From assembly GCF_026000375.1 (NCBI RefSeq), contig NZ_AP026708.1:1986501-2050500 (forward strand): DNA of 64,000 nt, in the 5' to 3' direction. Under the pieces are notes generated by a model, which did not search any database, had not been told where the DNA came from, and was given only the letters and a program-made list of their open reading frames with translations. A program made the translations under genes and the position numbers. The first letter of the stretch is position 1; each line of letters begins with the position of its first letter. This document shows, piece by piece, positions 25,569 through 34,363 of the stretch. Source of the stretch: Pseudodesulfovibrio portus (GTDB taxonomy: Bacteria; Desulfobacterota; Desulfovibrionia; Desulfovibrionales; Desulfovibrionaceae).

Positions 25569-26507
25569 TCAGGGATACGTCCTGACGGGCGTCCTGGTGG
25601 GCGTTTTGGTGGGCGTGGTCGGCAACGGCGTCAGCAGGGGGGTCTTGATCGGCGTGGTGTTCAACGTCGGCGAAGGGGTTCTTGACGGCGTCTTGAGCGT
25701 GGGCACCTTTTGCGTCGGGGTTCGCTTGGTGGGCGTCGTGGGAACTTCGCCAGTGGTCCCGGAGCGCGTTTTCGCGGGAGCGCTTTTTGTGCCCGGCGTT
25801 GCCGCCTCGCCCCCGGAAGGAGCCGCAGGGGTCGCTGATCCGATGTTCAGCATGGTATTGAATATGCTCGGCGGAATGCGCGTGGGGGCGAAAATGAGGC
25901 CTGTGGGGGCGATTCTCACGCGCAAGCCGCTTTCGGTGATGCGCACGGTCTGGAGGGGGGTCGAGACTTCCAGGGCATGGCTTTCGCCCAGATGCAGGGC
26001 TCCTGCCTCCTCGCCTTCGGGTTGGACGATGGCGTAGACGTCGGAGCCCCGGATGCCGATGGTGGCCAGCGGCGTCTGCATGTTGAACCCTTCGGGGTTC
26101 TGCTTGACGATGGTGCCGGTGATGGTCCGGAAGGTGCCCTTGGTGAACTTGAAGAGCAGGTTCGAGGCGTCGTCGCTGTAGACATAGTTGTCGATGGCGG
26201 CGTGGCTGGATTCGGCCAGGGTGAGCACCGTCTCGTCCAGGAAGACGATGCTCAGCTGGGCGTTTTCCCCGGTGGAGACCTCGTCGTTGAGCATGACGGG
26301 CTGTTCGACCTCGGCGGTCAGGGTGTCGCCGTCACGGAGAATGCTGCATTCGCCGGTTGCCGACCGGATGGCGCCGATGGAGTCGGCGGCCATGGCCGGA
26401 CCGCAGAGCAACAGCCCCGCCGACAGCAGGAATGCGAAGAGGGCGTGAATATAGATCGTTGTGGGGCGGGGGGCCATTGTAAAGGACGTATCAAGAAACA
26501 TAAGCAT
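25569..26507 (-). CDS. FecR-domain exported protein with Thr-Pro-rich tail
   Basis: 312 residues from ATG 26507; ATG at 26477 would give a cleaner signal peptide (MAPRPTTIYIHALFAFLLSAGLLLC..AMAADS) and may be the real start, since neither has a clear ribosome-binding site. The middle (about 45-200) follows the FecR pattern: GECSILRDGDTLTAEVEQPVMLNDEVSTGENAQLSIVFLDETVLTLAESS and TPLATIGIRGSD. The last 90 residues are a low-complexity tail of TPT/KTP units. Known: FecR domains sense or bind in the periplasm. Role unknown; it converges on the oligosaccharyltransferase gene and could be a glycosylated tail, which is speculation. Confidence 0.8.
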   Translation of the reverse strand: MLMFLDTSFTMAPRPTTIYIHALFAFLLSAGLLLCGPAMAADSIGAIRSATGECSILRDGDTLTAEVEQPVMLNDEVSTGENAQLSIVFLDETVLTLAESSHAAIDNYVYSDDASNLLFKFTKGTFRTITGTIVKQNPEGFNMQTPLATIGIRGSDVYAIVQPEGEEAGALHLGESHALEVSTPLQTVRITESGLRVRIAPTGLIFAPTRIPPSIFNTMLNIGSATPAAPSGGEAATPGTKSAPAKTRSGTTGEVPTTPTKRTPTQKVPTLKTPSRTPSPTLNTTPIKTPLLTPLPTTPTKTPTRTPVRTYP

Positions 26508-26592
26508 AGGTTTATACTGTCCACAGGGCCCTGGTTCGTCAAGGATTATTGCAGTCGGACAGCGACATCGTCACAATGCCCGGCGCTCGGGA

Positions 26593-26796
26593 TTACGCTC
26601 CGGGTTTCGGTTTGCTGACGATGGTGTGCACCCAGCGGGTCTCGGAAACCCGTTCCGAAACCACGTGGCCGCATTCGCGCAGGTAGCGCATCTTGGAGCC
26701 GCCGTCACCTTGGGAAAATATGCGCTGCCCCACGTCGTGCTGGTGGAGGAATCGCATGGCGGCTTTCTTGTAATTGCCTGCGAACAGTCCAAACAT
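26593..26796 (-). CDS. Small hypothetical protein
   Basis: 67 residues, not recognised. Start ATG 26796 is preceded by AAGGAGAA at good spacing, which is the main support. It is hydrophilic, with CG-H and several charged residues (YLRECGHVVSERVSETRWVH), and has no signal peptide. It could be a small cytoplasmic nucleic-acid- or metal-binding protein, but nothing in it proves that. Confidence 0.6.
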   Translation of the reverse strand: MFGLFAGNYKKAAMRFLHQHDVGQRIFSQGDGGSKMRYLRECGHVVSERVSETRWVHTIVSKPKPGA

Positions 26797-26974
26797 CGGT
26801 TCTCCTTATCGTGAAAGAAGGGACCCAATTAGCACCAACCGACCGGGCGGTCCAGCCCGGAATGGGGAGTGTGAAATGTTGGAAATGAAGCGGTTTTTAT
26901 GTATAGAGTATGGTCAATCGGCATTGGGTCGAGCGGGAGCGTGTAAACGAGGGGTCTTTGCGAGGAGGAATCCC

Positions 26975-27751
26975 ATGCGTCGAGTGTTGCTGTACATATG
27001 TCTGGTTCTGCTTTTGCCTGGAAACGTCCTGGCCGCGTCCGATATCGTTGCCACCTACAAATATTCCGACGGCACCATGGTCACCCTGGTCACGCGGGAC
27101 AAGGACCACGTGCGCATGGACACGTCCGCCACCAGCTACATGCTGCTTTCAAAGGGCAAGGTCTATTCGGTCAACTGCGAGGACGGCCAGTGCCAGGTCA
27201 TGGACATGGGCGCCATGATGAACAGCGGCCTGGGGTCCATGTTCGGCGGGGGCGGCGACACCGATTACGAGGTCCGGTATGAAAAGACCGGGCGCACCGA
27301 GACCGTGGCCGGGTACAAGGGCGTGGTGTACGAGGCCGTGACCTTCGAGAACGGCAAGGTCGTCAGCCGCGACGAGATGGTGCTTTCCAACCATTCCAAC
27401 ATCAAGAAGCTCACCGAAGGGTGGATCGCCATGGCCGAGGTCATGACCCAGTCCATGGGCGACTCCTTTGACGACTCCCTGGACGAGGCCCGGAAGATGG
27501 GGTACGGCGGCATGTTGCGCATGGGCGACGACATGCGGCTGCACAAGCTCGCCGTCAGGAATCTCGATTCCGCCTACTACAGGCTCCCGGCGAATTCGCA
27601 GCAGGTGCAGACCGGGACGCCCCCGCAACAGTCCGGCAGCGACATGGGGATCGAGGACGACGCCAAGGACATCGGCTATGACGCCAAGGAAGCCACCAAG
27701 GACGAGATCAAGGGCGGCATCCGGGACGCCATTTCCGATCTGTTCCAATAG
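26975..27751 (+). CDS. Exported protein of unknown function (DUF4412-like)
   Basis: 258 residues from ATG 26975, with GAGGAGG eight bases upstream and a signal peptide MRRVLLYICLVLLLPGNVLA. The mature part reads like a periplasmic DUF4412-type beta protein: VATYKYSDGTMVTLVTRDKDHVRMDTSATSYMLLSKGKVYSV, a Gly-rich MMNSGLGSMFGGGGD segment, then helical acidic C-terminus IEDDAKDIGYDAKEATKDEIKGGI. It stands alone before the nucleoside operon. Function unknown. Confidence 0.75.
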   Translation: MRRVLLYICLVLLLPGNVLAASDIVATYKYSDGTMVTLVTRDKDHVRMDTSATSYMLLSKGKVYSVNCEDGQCQVMDMGAMMNSGLGSMFGGGGDTDYEVRYEKTGRTETVAGYKGVVYEAVTFENGKVVSRDEMVLSNHSNIKKLTEGWIAMAEVMTQSMGDSFDDSLDEARKMGYGGMLRMGDDMRLHKLAVRNLDSAYYRLPANSQQVQTGTPPQQSGSDMGIEDDAKDIGYDAKEATKDEIKGGIRDAISDLFQ

Positions 27752-27786
27752 CCTCCTCCCCCGCCATGGGGGGTGTTCGTCGCCCT

Positions 27787-27822
27787 TTGACGCAGCCCGG
27801 CCCGACACGTAGATTGTGTCGG
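27787..27822 (+). promoter_or_regulatory. Promoter with perfect operator dyad for cdd-deoC-deoA-deoB
   Basis: TTGACG at 27787-27792 and TAGATT at 27810-27815 with 17 bases between. Over the -10 lies a perfect inverted repeat CCGACAC (27802-27808), seven bases, GTGTCGG (27816-27822). A repressor bound there would block the polymerase. No candidate repressor gene is adjacent. Confidence 0.65.
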
Positions 27823-27847
27823 CAAGATCTGTATCGAGGTACGACGC

Positions 27848-28258
27848 ATGGCTGACATTCAGGAACTCATCAGGCTGGCTGCGGAGGCCAGGGACAGGGC
27901 GTATGCCCCGTACTCGGGCCACCCCGTGGGCGCGGCCCTGGTCACGGACGACGGCCGGGCGTTCTCCGGCTGCAACGTGGAGAACGCGGCCTTCCCGCTG
28001 GGCAGCTGCGCCGAGCAGTCCGCCATCGCCGCCATGGTGCGCGGCAACGGACGGGTCATCGCCGAACTGGTGGTGGTCGGCCCTTCGGACGCGCCGTGCC
28101 CGCCGTGCGGCGGCTGCCGCCAGCGCATCCGTGAATTCGCCGCGCCGGACACCGTCATCCATTTCTGCAACGAGCGCGACGTGCTCATGACCATGACCAT
28201 GGACGAACTGCTGCCCGAAGCCTTTGGGCCCGATCAACACGACAATCCGAACAGATGA
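27848..28258 (+). CDS. cdd: Cytidine deaminase
   Basis: 136 residues, the size of the homotetrameric type. Deaminates cytidine and deoxycytidine to uridine and deoxyuridine. Seen: substrate loop FSGCNVENAAFPLGSCAEQSAI with the zinc Cys and catalytic Glu, and PCPPCGGCRQRIREF with the other two zinc cysteines. GAGGTACGACGC lies before the ATG. Its TGA overlaps the deoC ATG, making it the first gene of a nucleoside salvage operon. Confidence 0.95.
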   Translation: MADIQELIRLAAEARDRAYAPYSGHPVGAALVTDDGRAFSGCNVENAAFPLGSCAEQSAIAAMVRGNGRVIAELVVVGPSDAPCPPCGGCRQRIREFAAPDTVIHFCNERDVLMTMTMDELLPEAFGPDQHDNPNR

Positions 28259-29073
28259 ACACAGCATTGAAGAATTTGATAGCCGGGGCCGGACACGTCC
28301 CGGCGGACAGGGACTATGCCCGGCGCACCCTCGCGTCCATGGACCTGACCTCCCTGGGAGAGAACGATACCGACGAAATGATCATCGACCTGTGCCGCCG
28401 GGCAATCACCCCGGTCGGGCGCGTCGCTGCTGTCTGCCTATACGGCCGGTTCGTGCCCCTGGCCCGCCGCAGGCTGGCCGGGACCGGCGTCAAGGTGGCC
28501 ACGGTCTGCAACTTTCCTCACGGGGGCGGGGACGCCCGCAAGGCCGTGTCCGAGGCCAAGGCGCAGGTGGCCGGGGGCGCGGAGGAGGTGGACGTGGTCC
28601 TGCCCTACAAGCGGTACATGGCCGGGGACACCGACCGGGCGGTCTCGCTCATCGAGCAGGTCCGCTCCGTGTGCGGGGAAACGGCCCGGCTCAAGGTCAT
28701 TCTGGAGACCAGCCAGATCAGGTCCCTGCGCATGATCGAGGCGGCCAGCCGGGACGTGATCCTGGCCGGTGCGGATTTCATCAAGACCTCCACCGGCAAG
28801 GTGCCGGGAGGCGCACAGCTCGACGTGGCTGCGGTCATGCTTTCGGTCATCGCGGAGATGCAGCCGAAAATGAACCGCCCCCTGGGCTTCAAGCCGTCCG
28901 GCGGCCTCAAGACCGTGGCCGACGCAGCGGGTTACCTCTACCTGGCCGATCAGATAATGGGCCGGGGCTGGGCCACCCCCGAGACCTTCCGTTTCGGAGC
29001 CAGCTCCCTGCTCGACGACGTCTTGAGGGAATTGGGCGAAGCCGAAACCGATACGGAACTAGGCGACTATTAG
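28255..29073 (+). CDS. deoC: Deoxyribose-phosphate aldolase
   Basis: 272 residues. Splits 2-deoxyribose-5-phosphate into acetaldehyde and glyceraldehyde-3-phosphate by a Schiff base. Seen: TVCNFPHGG, EVDVVLPYKRYMAGD, LKVILETSQI and the Schiff-base Lys in FIKTSTGKVPGGA, followed by GFKPSGGLKT. Operon member with cdd (overlap) and deoA/deoB, so the operon can turn deoxynucleosides into glycolytic intermediates. The acetaldehyde formed could feed an aldehyde oxidoreductase, but no link is shown. Confidence 0.95.
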   Translation: MNTALKNLIAGAGHVPADRDYARRTLASMDLTSLGENDTDEMIIDLCRRAITPVGRVAAVCLYGRFVPLARRRLAGTGVKVATVCNFPHGGGDARKAVSEAKAQVAGGAEEVDVVLPYKRYMAGDTDRAVSLIEQVRSVCGETARLKVILETSQIRSLRMIEAASRDVILAGADFIKTSTGKVPGGAQLDVAAVMLSVIAEMQPKMNRPLGFKPSGGLKTVADAAGYLYLADQIMGRGWATPETFRFGASSLLDDVLRELGEAETDTELGDY

Positions 29074-29110
29074 CCCGAGCAGCAAAACAGAACAGCTCCT
29101 CCCAACCCAA

Positions 29111-29228
29111 CCCGCGCGAATGCGCTTACAAAAAGTTTGGGAAAAGGAGGGGATGGAGGTCTGGGGGAAGGGGAGGAACGAACCCTTTTCAAAGGGTTTT
29201 TCCTCCCCTTCCCCCAGCCGCCGGAGGC
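29111..29228 (-). repeat. Dispersed hairpin repeat family A, copy 2
   Basis: Same order as copy 1. Plus-strand reading: GCGCGAATGCGC, AAAAAGTTTGGGAAAAGG, then arms AAGGGGAGGA / TCCTCCCCTT around ACCCTTTTCAAAGGGT, ending GCCGCCGGAGGC. The GGAGG is the ribosome-binding site of deoA. It sits inside the nucleoside operon, between deoC and deoA, and so may attenuate or separate expression there. Confidence 0.8.
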
Positions 29229-29234
29229 CCCAGC

Positions 29235-30569
29235 ATGACCTTCATTCCACAGGAAGTGATCCGCAAGAAACGGGACGGTGGAGTCCTGGACAGGGACGAG
29301 ATCGAACTGTTCGTTCGCGGCATCACCGACGAATCCATTTCCGAGGGGCAGGTGGCGGCCTTTGCCATGGCCGTGCTGCTCAAGGGAATGACCATGGACG
29401 AACGCATCCACCTGACCACGGCCATGATGCGCTCGGGAGAGGTCCTGGACTGGCGGTCCAGGGGCATGCCGTGCGTGGTGGACAAGCACTCGACCGGCGG
29501 GGTGGGCGACAAGGTGAGCCTCATCCTCGGCCCGCTGGCGGCGGCCTGCGGCGTGAAGAATCCCATGATTTCCGGGCGCGGCCTGGGCCACACCGGCGGC
29601 ACCCTGGACAAGCTCGACTCCATCCCCGGCTACGACAGCGCGCCCGACCTCGACACCTTTGCCCGGGTGGTGCGCGAAGTGGGTTGCGCCATCATCGGGC
29701 AGACCCGGGACCTCGCCCCGGCGGACCGGCGGCTGTACGCGGTCCGGGACGTCACGGCCACGGTGGAATCCATTGATCTGATCACCGCCTCGATCCTGTC
29801 CAAGAAGCTGGCCTCCGGGCTGAACGGCCTGGTCATGGACGTCAAGTTCGGCTCGGGCGCGTTCATGGCCGACATAAACTCCGCACGCGAGCTGGCCCGG
29901 TCCATCGTGTCGGTGGCCGGGGGCGCGGGCGTGCCGACCACGGCCCTGCTCACGGACATGAACGAGGTCCTGGGCCACAGCGTGGGCAACGGGCTGGAGG
30001 TGCTGGAGGCGGTTGATTTCCTGACCGGCCGGAAGCGCGAGCCGCGCCTTGCCCAGGTGACCATGGCCCTTGGCTGCGAGATGCTCATGCTGGTCGGTGC
30101 GGCCAGGGGCACGGGCGAAGCGGTCATGAAGCTGAACGCGGCCCTGGAGTCGGGCGGCGCTGCCGATTGTTTCGGGCGCATGGTCGCGGCCCTCGGGGGC
30201 CCGGCGGATTTCATGGACAAGGCTGCGGACCGTGTTGAGACCGCCCCGGTGGAAGTGGCTGTTCACCCCGCAACCGAGGGATATGTGGTCTCCATGGACG
30301 CCCGCGAGATAGGTCTGGCCCTGGTGGCCATGAAGGGGGGCCGCACCCGCGCGGACCAGGCGGTCGACCATGGCGTGGGCATGACGGATTTCGCCCATGT
30401 CGGCGACGGGGTCGGCCCGGACAGGGCCTTGTGCCGTATTTTTGCCCGTGATCGGGACCAGGCGGCCATGGCCGCCGAACGCATCCGCAAGGCGGTTCAG
30501 GTCGGCCCGGACAGGCCCGCGCCCACGCCCGTGGTGGCCGAGCGCATTGCCGGGGAGGAGGCAGGATGA
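29235..30569 (+). CDS. deoA: Thymidine phosphorylase
   Basis: 444 residues, the length of E. coli DeoA. Phosphorolyses thymidine and other pyrimidine deoxynucleosides to base and deoxyribose-1-phosphate. Seen: signature [17 protein letters not shown] near residue 80, then [23 protein letters not shown], and [13 protein letters not shown]. Start ATG 29235 follows GGAGG contributed by the repeat. The general pyrimidine-nucleoside phosphorylase of Gram-positives is the close alternative. ATGA overlap with deoB. Confidence 0.93.
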   Translation: MTFIPQEVIRKKRDGGVLDRDEIELFVRGITDESISEGQVAAFAMAVLLKGMTMDERIHLTTAMMRSGEVLDWRSRGMPCVVDKHSTGGVGDKVSLILGPLAAACGVKNPMISGRGLGHTGGTLDKLDSIPGYDSAPDLDTFARVVREVGCAIIGQTRDLAPADRRLYAVRDVTATVESIDLITASILSKKLASGLNGLVMDVKFGSGAFMADINSARELARSIVSVAGGAGVPTTALLTDMNEVLGHSVGNGLEVLEAVDFLTGRKREPRLAQVTMALGCEMLMLVGAARGTGEAVMKLNAALESGGAADCFGRMVAALGGPADFMDKAADRVETAPVEVAVHPATEGYVVSMDAREIGLALVAMKGGRTRADQAVDHGVGMTDFAHVGDGVGPDRALCRIFARDRDQAAMAAERIRKAVQVGPDRPAPTPVVAERIAGEEAG

Positions 30570-31792
30570 GCCGCGCCTTCCTTTTGGTGCTGGATTCCCT
30601 GGGCATCGGCTGGGCACCGGACGCCGACCGGTTCGGCGATGCCGGGGCCGACACCCTGGGGCATATCGCCGAGGCCTGCGCGCGGGGCGAGGCGGACCGA
30701 CAGGGTGTGCGTTCGGGCCCGCTCAACCTGCCGTGCATGGCCTCCCTGGGGCTGGGGCTGGCAGCCCAGCTCGTCACCGGGGTGGTGCCGCCGAACCTCA
30801 ATTCCCCGGTCCTGCGCGGGCGGTTCGCGGCAGCCCGCGAGGTCAGCCTGGGCAAGGACACCCCCAGCGGCCATTGGGAACTGGCGGGCGTGCCCGTGCG
30901 TTTCCAGTGGGACCTGTTCCCGCCCGATTTTCCGAGTTTCCCGGCCGGGCTGACCGACGCCCTCATCAAGCGGTGCGGGCTTCCCGGCATCCTGGGCAAT
31001 TGCGCGGCTTCGGGCACGGATATCCTGAATCGACTCGGCGGGGAACACGTCCGAACCGGCAAGCCCATCTGCTACACCTCGGCGGACTCGGTCTTCCAGA
31101 TCGCGGCCCATGAGGAACATTTCGGCCTGGACCGGCTCCTTGCGCTGTGCGAGGAGGCCCGCCGACTGCTGGACGAACAGGGGTACGCCGTCGGCCGCGT
31201 CATCGCCCGCCCGTTCGTCGGCCGGCCGGGCGGGTTCACGCGCACGCCCAACCGGCGCGACTATTCCCTGCCGCCGCCGGCCCCGACGTTGCTGGACCGG
31301 CTCGAGGAGGCGGGGCACGAGGTCGTGTCCGTGGGCAAGATCGCCGACATCTTCGCCCATCGGGGAGTGACGCGGTCGGTCAAGGCCCCGGATTCGGACG
31401 GGCTGTTCGATCTGGTGGAAAAGGAAGTGGAGTGCGCCCCGGAAGGCGCGCTGGTCTTCGCCAATTTCGTGGAGTTCGATTCACTGTGGGGCCATCGGAG
31501 GGACGTGGCCGGGTACGCGGCGGCCCTGGAGGGCATGGACAGGCGCATGTCCGGCCTGACCTCCATCCTCCGTCCTGGCGACCTGGCCGTCATCACCGCC
31601 GATCACGGCTGCGATCCCACATGGCAGGGCACGGACCACACCCGCGAGTGCGTGCCCGTGCTCCTGTTCGGGCCCGGCGTGCTGCCGGGCGCGGCGGGCG
31701 TGCGCGACACCTTTGCCGACGTGGGCCAGACCGTGGCCGCTCATCTCGGCATCGCCCCCCTTGACGAGGGCGATGCCGTCCCGCTCGAGTAG
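30566..31792 (+). CDS. deoB: Phosphopentomutase
   Basis: 408 residues. Interconverts (deoxy)ribose-1-phosphate and -5-phosphate, linking DeoA to DeoC. Alkaline-phosphatase superfamily metal sites are visible: LVLDSLGIG with the first Asp, [19 protein letters not shown], then [16 protein letters not shown] and [19 protein letters not shown]. Last gene of the operon; the next genes converge. Confidence 0.95.
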   Translation: MSRAFLLVLDSLGIGWAPDADRFGDAGADTLGHIAEACARGEADRQGVRSGPLNLPCMASLGLGLAAQLVTGVVPPNLNSPVLRGRFAAAREVSLGKDTPSGHWELAGVPVRFQWDLFPPDFPSFPAGLTDALIKRCGLPGILGNCAASGTDILNRLGGEHVRTGKPICYTSADSVFQIAAHEEHFGLDRLLALCEEARRLLDEQGYAVGRVIARPFVGRPGGFTRTPNRRDYSLPPPAPTLLDRLEEAGHEVVSVGKIADIFAHRGVTRSVKAPDSDGLFDLVEKEVECAPEGALVFANFVEFDSLWGHRRDVAGYAAALEGMDRRMSGLTSILRPGDLAVITADHGCDPTWQGTDHTRECVPVLLFGPGVLPGAAGVRDTFADVGQTVAAHLGIAPLDEGDAVPLE

Positions 31793-31801
31793 TTCGCAGG
31801 T

Positions 31802-32827
31802 TTATTCGACGGCGAACCCGCCCACCGATTGGGGCTGTTCCGGGTTCCCGGACCCGTCCTGCCTGTGGGAACCCTTGCCCTGCCCGCATCCGGGGCCTCC
31901 GGACGTACCCTTGATGATCTCGGTGGCGGTGGCGACCATGGCCCCCATGTCGGCGAAATTGGCCGGGATGATCATGGTGTTGTTCTTCTTTGCCAGCTTG
32001 CCGAACTCGTCGATGTACTGTTCCGCGACCTTGAGGTTCATGGCCTCGGAGCCGCCGGGCAGGTTGATGACCTCGGCCACCTTGGACAGGCCTTTGGCCG
32101 TGGCCTCGGCCACGAGCAGGATTTCCTGGGCGCGGCCCTGGGCCTCGTTGATCCGTTTCTGCTTCTCGCCCTCGGAAATCTGCACGGCCTCCTGCTTGAG
32201 GCCTTCCGCGCGGTTGATGCGGGACTGGCGGTCGCCCTCGGAGATGGCGATCTCGGCCCGCTTCTCGCGCTCGGCCTTCATTTGCTGCTCCATGGCGTTC
32301 ATGACCGTGCTGGGCGGGGTGATGTCCTTGATCTCGTAGCGCATGACCTTGATGCCCCACTCCTGGGCGGCCTCGTCCACGGCCTGGACGACCTGGGCGT
32401 TGATGGTCTCGCGTTCCTCGAAGGTCTTGTCCAGGTCGATCTTGCCGATGGCGGAGCGAAGGGAGGTCTGGGCGAGCTGGGAGGAGGCGATGTAATAATT
32501 TTCGATGCCGTATGACGACATCATGGCGTCGATGACCCGGATGTAGATCACCCCGTCGATGGTCACGGACACGTTGTCCCGGGTGATGCAGGACTGCGCG
32601 GGTATGTCCATGACCTCTTCCTTCAGGGACCGCTTGTAGGCGATGCGGTCTATGAACGGGATGAGGATGTGCAGCCCGGCGGAAAGGGTGTTGGAGTACT
32701 TGCCGAGCCGTTCCACCACGTACTGGCTTTTTTGCGGCACCACCACGGCGGTCTTGACGATGACCAGGACCATTATGATGACGAATACAAGGGCCGTGAT
32801 CAGGGATGTCATGGTTGCGGGATCCAT
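31802..32827 (-). CDS. SPFH/Band 7 membrane protein (QmcA-like)
   Basis: 341 residues. One N-terminal membrane segment (LITALVFVIIMVLVIVKTAVVV), then the SPFH domain VPQKSQYVVERLGKYSNTLSAGLHILIPFIDRIAY.., then a long coiled coil rich in EGDRQSRINRAEGLKQEAVQ-type repeats. The tail is Gly-rich and Cys-containing (GGPGCGQGKG) and is unusual. Known: stomatin-like proteins form ring assemblies in the membrane and are paired with NfeD proteins, as here: the NfeD gene ends three bases before this ATG. Confidence 0.9.
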   Translation of the reverse strand: MDPATMTSLITALVFVIIMVLVIVKTAVVVPQKSQYVVERLGKYSNTLSAGLHILIPFIDRIAYKRSLKEEVMDIPAQSCITRDNVSVTIDGVIYIRVIDAMMSSYGIENYYIASSQLAQTSLRSAIGKIDLDKTFEERETINAQVVQAVDEAAQEWGIKVMRYEIKDITPPSTVMNAMEQQMKAEREKRAEIAISEGDRQSRINRAEGLKQEAVQISEGEKQKRINEAQGRAQEILLVAEATAKGLSKVAEVINLPGGSEAMNLKVAEQYIDEFGKLAKKNNTMIIPANFADMGAMVATATEIIKGTSGGPGCGQGKGSHRQDGSGNPEQPQSVGGFAVE

Positions 32828-32830
32828 GGA

Positions 32831-33292
32831 TCAATTCTCCTTTTCCACCAGAAAGGCGGTCTTGTCGGCGTTGTCGCGTTTGATGATGCGGACCATGGAG
32901 CCGACCGGGACGGACTCATGGCTGCGGGCGGTCCAGAACGAGCCCTGGAACTTGATTCGACCGGGTTGGGGCGGTCCGATGGCTTCAACCACCTCGGCGA
33001 CCTGGCCGATGGCGTGGTCCGCTTCCTCTTCGTCCTTGGCCGCGTCCCCGGTAAAGACCCGGGCCATGGTGCGCCGGAGGAGCAGGATCAAGGCCAGGGA
33101 CGACACCCCGAAGACCACCAACTGCACCTGGAGCGACGACCCGAAAAAGGCGGTGGCCCCGGCGATGAGCGCGCCCACCCCGAAGAAGATGACGATGAAG
33201 GCGGGCACCATCAGCTCGGCGATGATGAAGGCCACGCCCACGCCGAGCCAGATGAGCCAAAGGATGTTTTCCATTGAATTGAAGTATTCCAT
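32831..33292 (-). CDS. NfeD-like membrane protein
   Basis: 153 residues from ATG 33292, preceded by GGGAGGACGC. Four-helix N-terminal region (ILWLIWLGVGVAFIIAELMVPAFIVIFFGVGALIAGATAFF..LVVFGVSSLALILLL) and a C-terminal OB-fold (IGQVAEVVEAI..GRIKFQGSFWTARS) as in the short NfeD class. Operon partner of the SPFH protein; together they are thought to organise membrane domains. Confidence 0.9.
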   Translation of the reverse strand: MEYFNSMENILWLIWLGVGVAFIIAELMVPAFIVIFFGVGALIAGATAFFGSSLQVQLVVFGVSSLALILLLRRTMARVFTGDAAKDEEEADHAIGQVAEVVEAIGPPQPGRIKFQGSFWTARSHESVPVGSMVRIIKRDNADKTAFLVEKEN

Positions 33293-33462
33293 GCGTCCTC
33301 CCGGTTGCTTCCCACAGATACCTGTACGTGGGCTTTTTGTCGACAGCAAAGGGGTGGAAGGGTGCTTGTGAAAGATTATTGCACCAGCTTGCAAACATGG
33401 GTTGGCTGGTATAACGTGCCTCACCACTTGGCTGAAAATCTACCCACTACGCACTGAAATAT

Positions 33463-33912
33463 ATGAAACTTCGCATACTCGTCGCCAGCCTGTTCCTCAT
33501 ACTGACCGCGTGGCCCTCCATGGCGGGCGATCCGGACTACCTGGCCAGAATGGCCGAGGAGTCTGAGATTCAGGCCATTGCCGTCGTCACCAAGGTGCAG
33601 AATATGGGCAGCTACTCGGACGGGACCCTCAAGCGCGCCACCTTCAAGCGCGTGTACGCGGTCACTCCCGACACCCCCAAGACCTTTGTCGGGGGGTGCA
33701 AGACCCTGGAGAGCCGCTGGCAGAAGCGGGCCGAGGGCACCGTCTACTTCAAGCTCAAGCCGGGCCAGCGCGTGTTCGTCACCGTGTCCACCGACGGCGG
33801 GGCCATCACCAGCCTGACGCCCCTCAGCGCCGACCTCGACTATGTCATCCGCGAGGAGCCCAACAGGCTGATCTACAGCCGGGGCCGGGCGGCCATTCTC
33901 CCCAAAAGTTGA
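33463..33912 (+). CDS. Exported hypothetical protein
   Basis: 149 residues with signal peptide MKLRILVASLFLILTAWPSMAG. The mature domain alternates strands (ATFKRVYAVTPDTPKTFVGGCKTLE, GTVYFKLKPGQRVFVTVSTDGG) and has a single cysteine. No family recognised. It lies just before the arsR module but its stop is about 30 bases from that module's promoter, so it is probably a separate gene. Confidence 0.7.
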   Translation: MKLRILVASLFLILTAWPSMAGDPDYLARMAEESEIQAIAVVTKVQNMGSYSDGTLKRATFKRVYAVTPDTPKTFVGGCKTLESRWQKRAEGTVYFKLKPGQRVFVTVSTDGGAITSLTPLSADLDYVIREEPNRLIYSRGRAAILPKS

Positions 33913-33941
33913 CCGGATCTCCGTTTTTTTTGCCCATTCGC

Positions 33942-33974
33942 TTGACATCAGGGAACGCTTGGCTATATTGCCAA
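33942..33974 (+). promoter_or_regulatory. arsR promoter with repressor operator 1
   Basis: TTGACA at 33942-33947, spacer 16, TATATT at 33964-33969. The -10 is exactly the six-base centre of the dyad TTGGC-TATATT-GCCAA (33959-33974). The same dyad recurs at 34330. This is the classic ArsR/SmtB arrangement for self-repression. Confidence 0.85.
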
Positions 33975-34000
33975 ATGAAGAACGCGGAGGAACCGGCATC

Positions 34001-34306
34001 ATGCAGACCGACATCGTCACCAGAAATCAGTTCGAGGAGCGCGCCAAGGTGGTAAAGGCCCTGGCTCATCCCTCGCGGCTGCTCATGATCGACGAGCTCT
34101 CCCGGGGCGAGCGGTGCGTGTGCGAGCTGCGCGACCTGGTGGGCCACGACATGTCCACGGTCTCCAAGCACCTGGCCGTGCTTCGCAAGGCGGGCATCGT
34201 CATCGACGACAAGCGGGGAAAGCAGACATACTACCGGCTCAAGGTCCCGTGCGTGCTCAATTTTTTCCAGTGCATCGAGTCCGTTCTCGAAGCGGACAGA
34301 ACGTAA
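34001..34306 (+). CDS. ArsR/SmtB-family transcriptional repressor
   Basis: 101 residues from ATG 34001 (GCGGAGG upstream). Winged helix-turn-helix with recognition helix DMSTVSKHLAVLRKAGIV. Inducer-type cysteines: C39-V-C41 in GERCVCEL, at the ArsR alpha-3 metal site, plus C84 and C91 near the C-terminus. Known: family members leave DNA when metal, arsenic or thiol-reactive ligand binds. It lies directly downstream of operator 1 and upstream of operator 2, so it very likely controls itself and the six-gene unit that follows. The inducer is not known. Confidence 0.92.
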   Translation: MQTDIVTRNQFEERAKVVKALAHPSRLLMIDELSRGERCVCELRDLVGHDMSTVSKHLAVLRKAGIVIDDKRGKQTYYRLKVPCVLNFFQCIESVLEADRT

Positions 34307-34329
34307 CACCTCTTTTTTTTGCGAGACGT

Positions 34330-34345
34330 TTGGCTAAATCGCCAA
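34330..34345 (+). promoter_or_regulatory. ArsR operator 2, in front of the permease gene
   Basis: TTGGC-TAAATC-GCCAA, same arms, same six-base spacing and the same flank (ACG-T/C) as operator 1. It lies 18 bases before the permease ATG, between arsR and the permease gene. Confidence 0.8.
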
Positions 34346-34363
34346 GCGATAGGAGAAATTCTC

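Noticed and set aside
26774-26974. In-frame upstream extension of the DUF4412-like protein
   Set aside because: The ATG at 26975 has GAGGAGG and begins a clean signal peptide; the upstream part would bury it.
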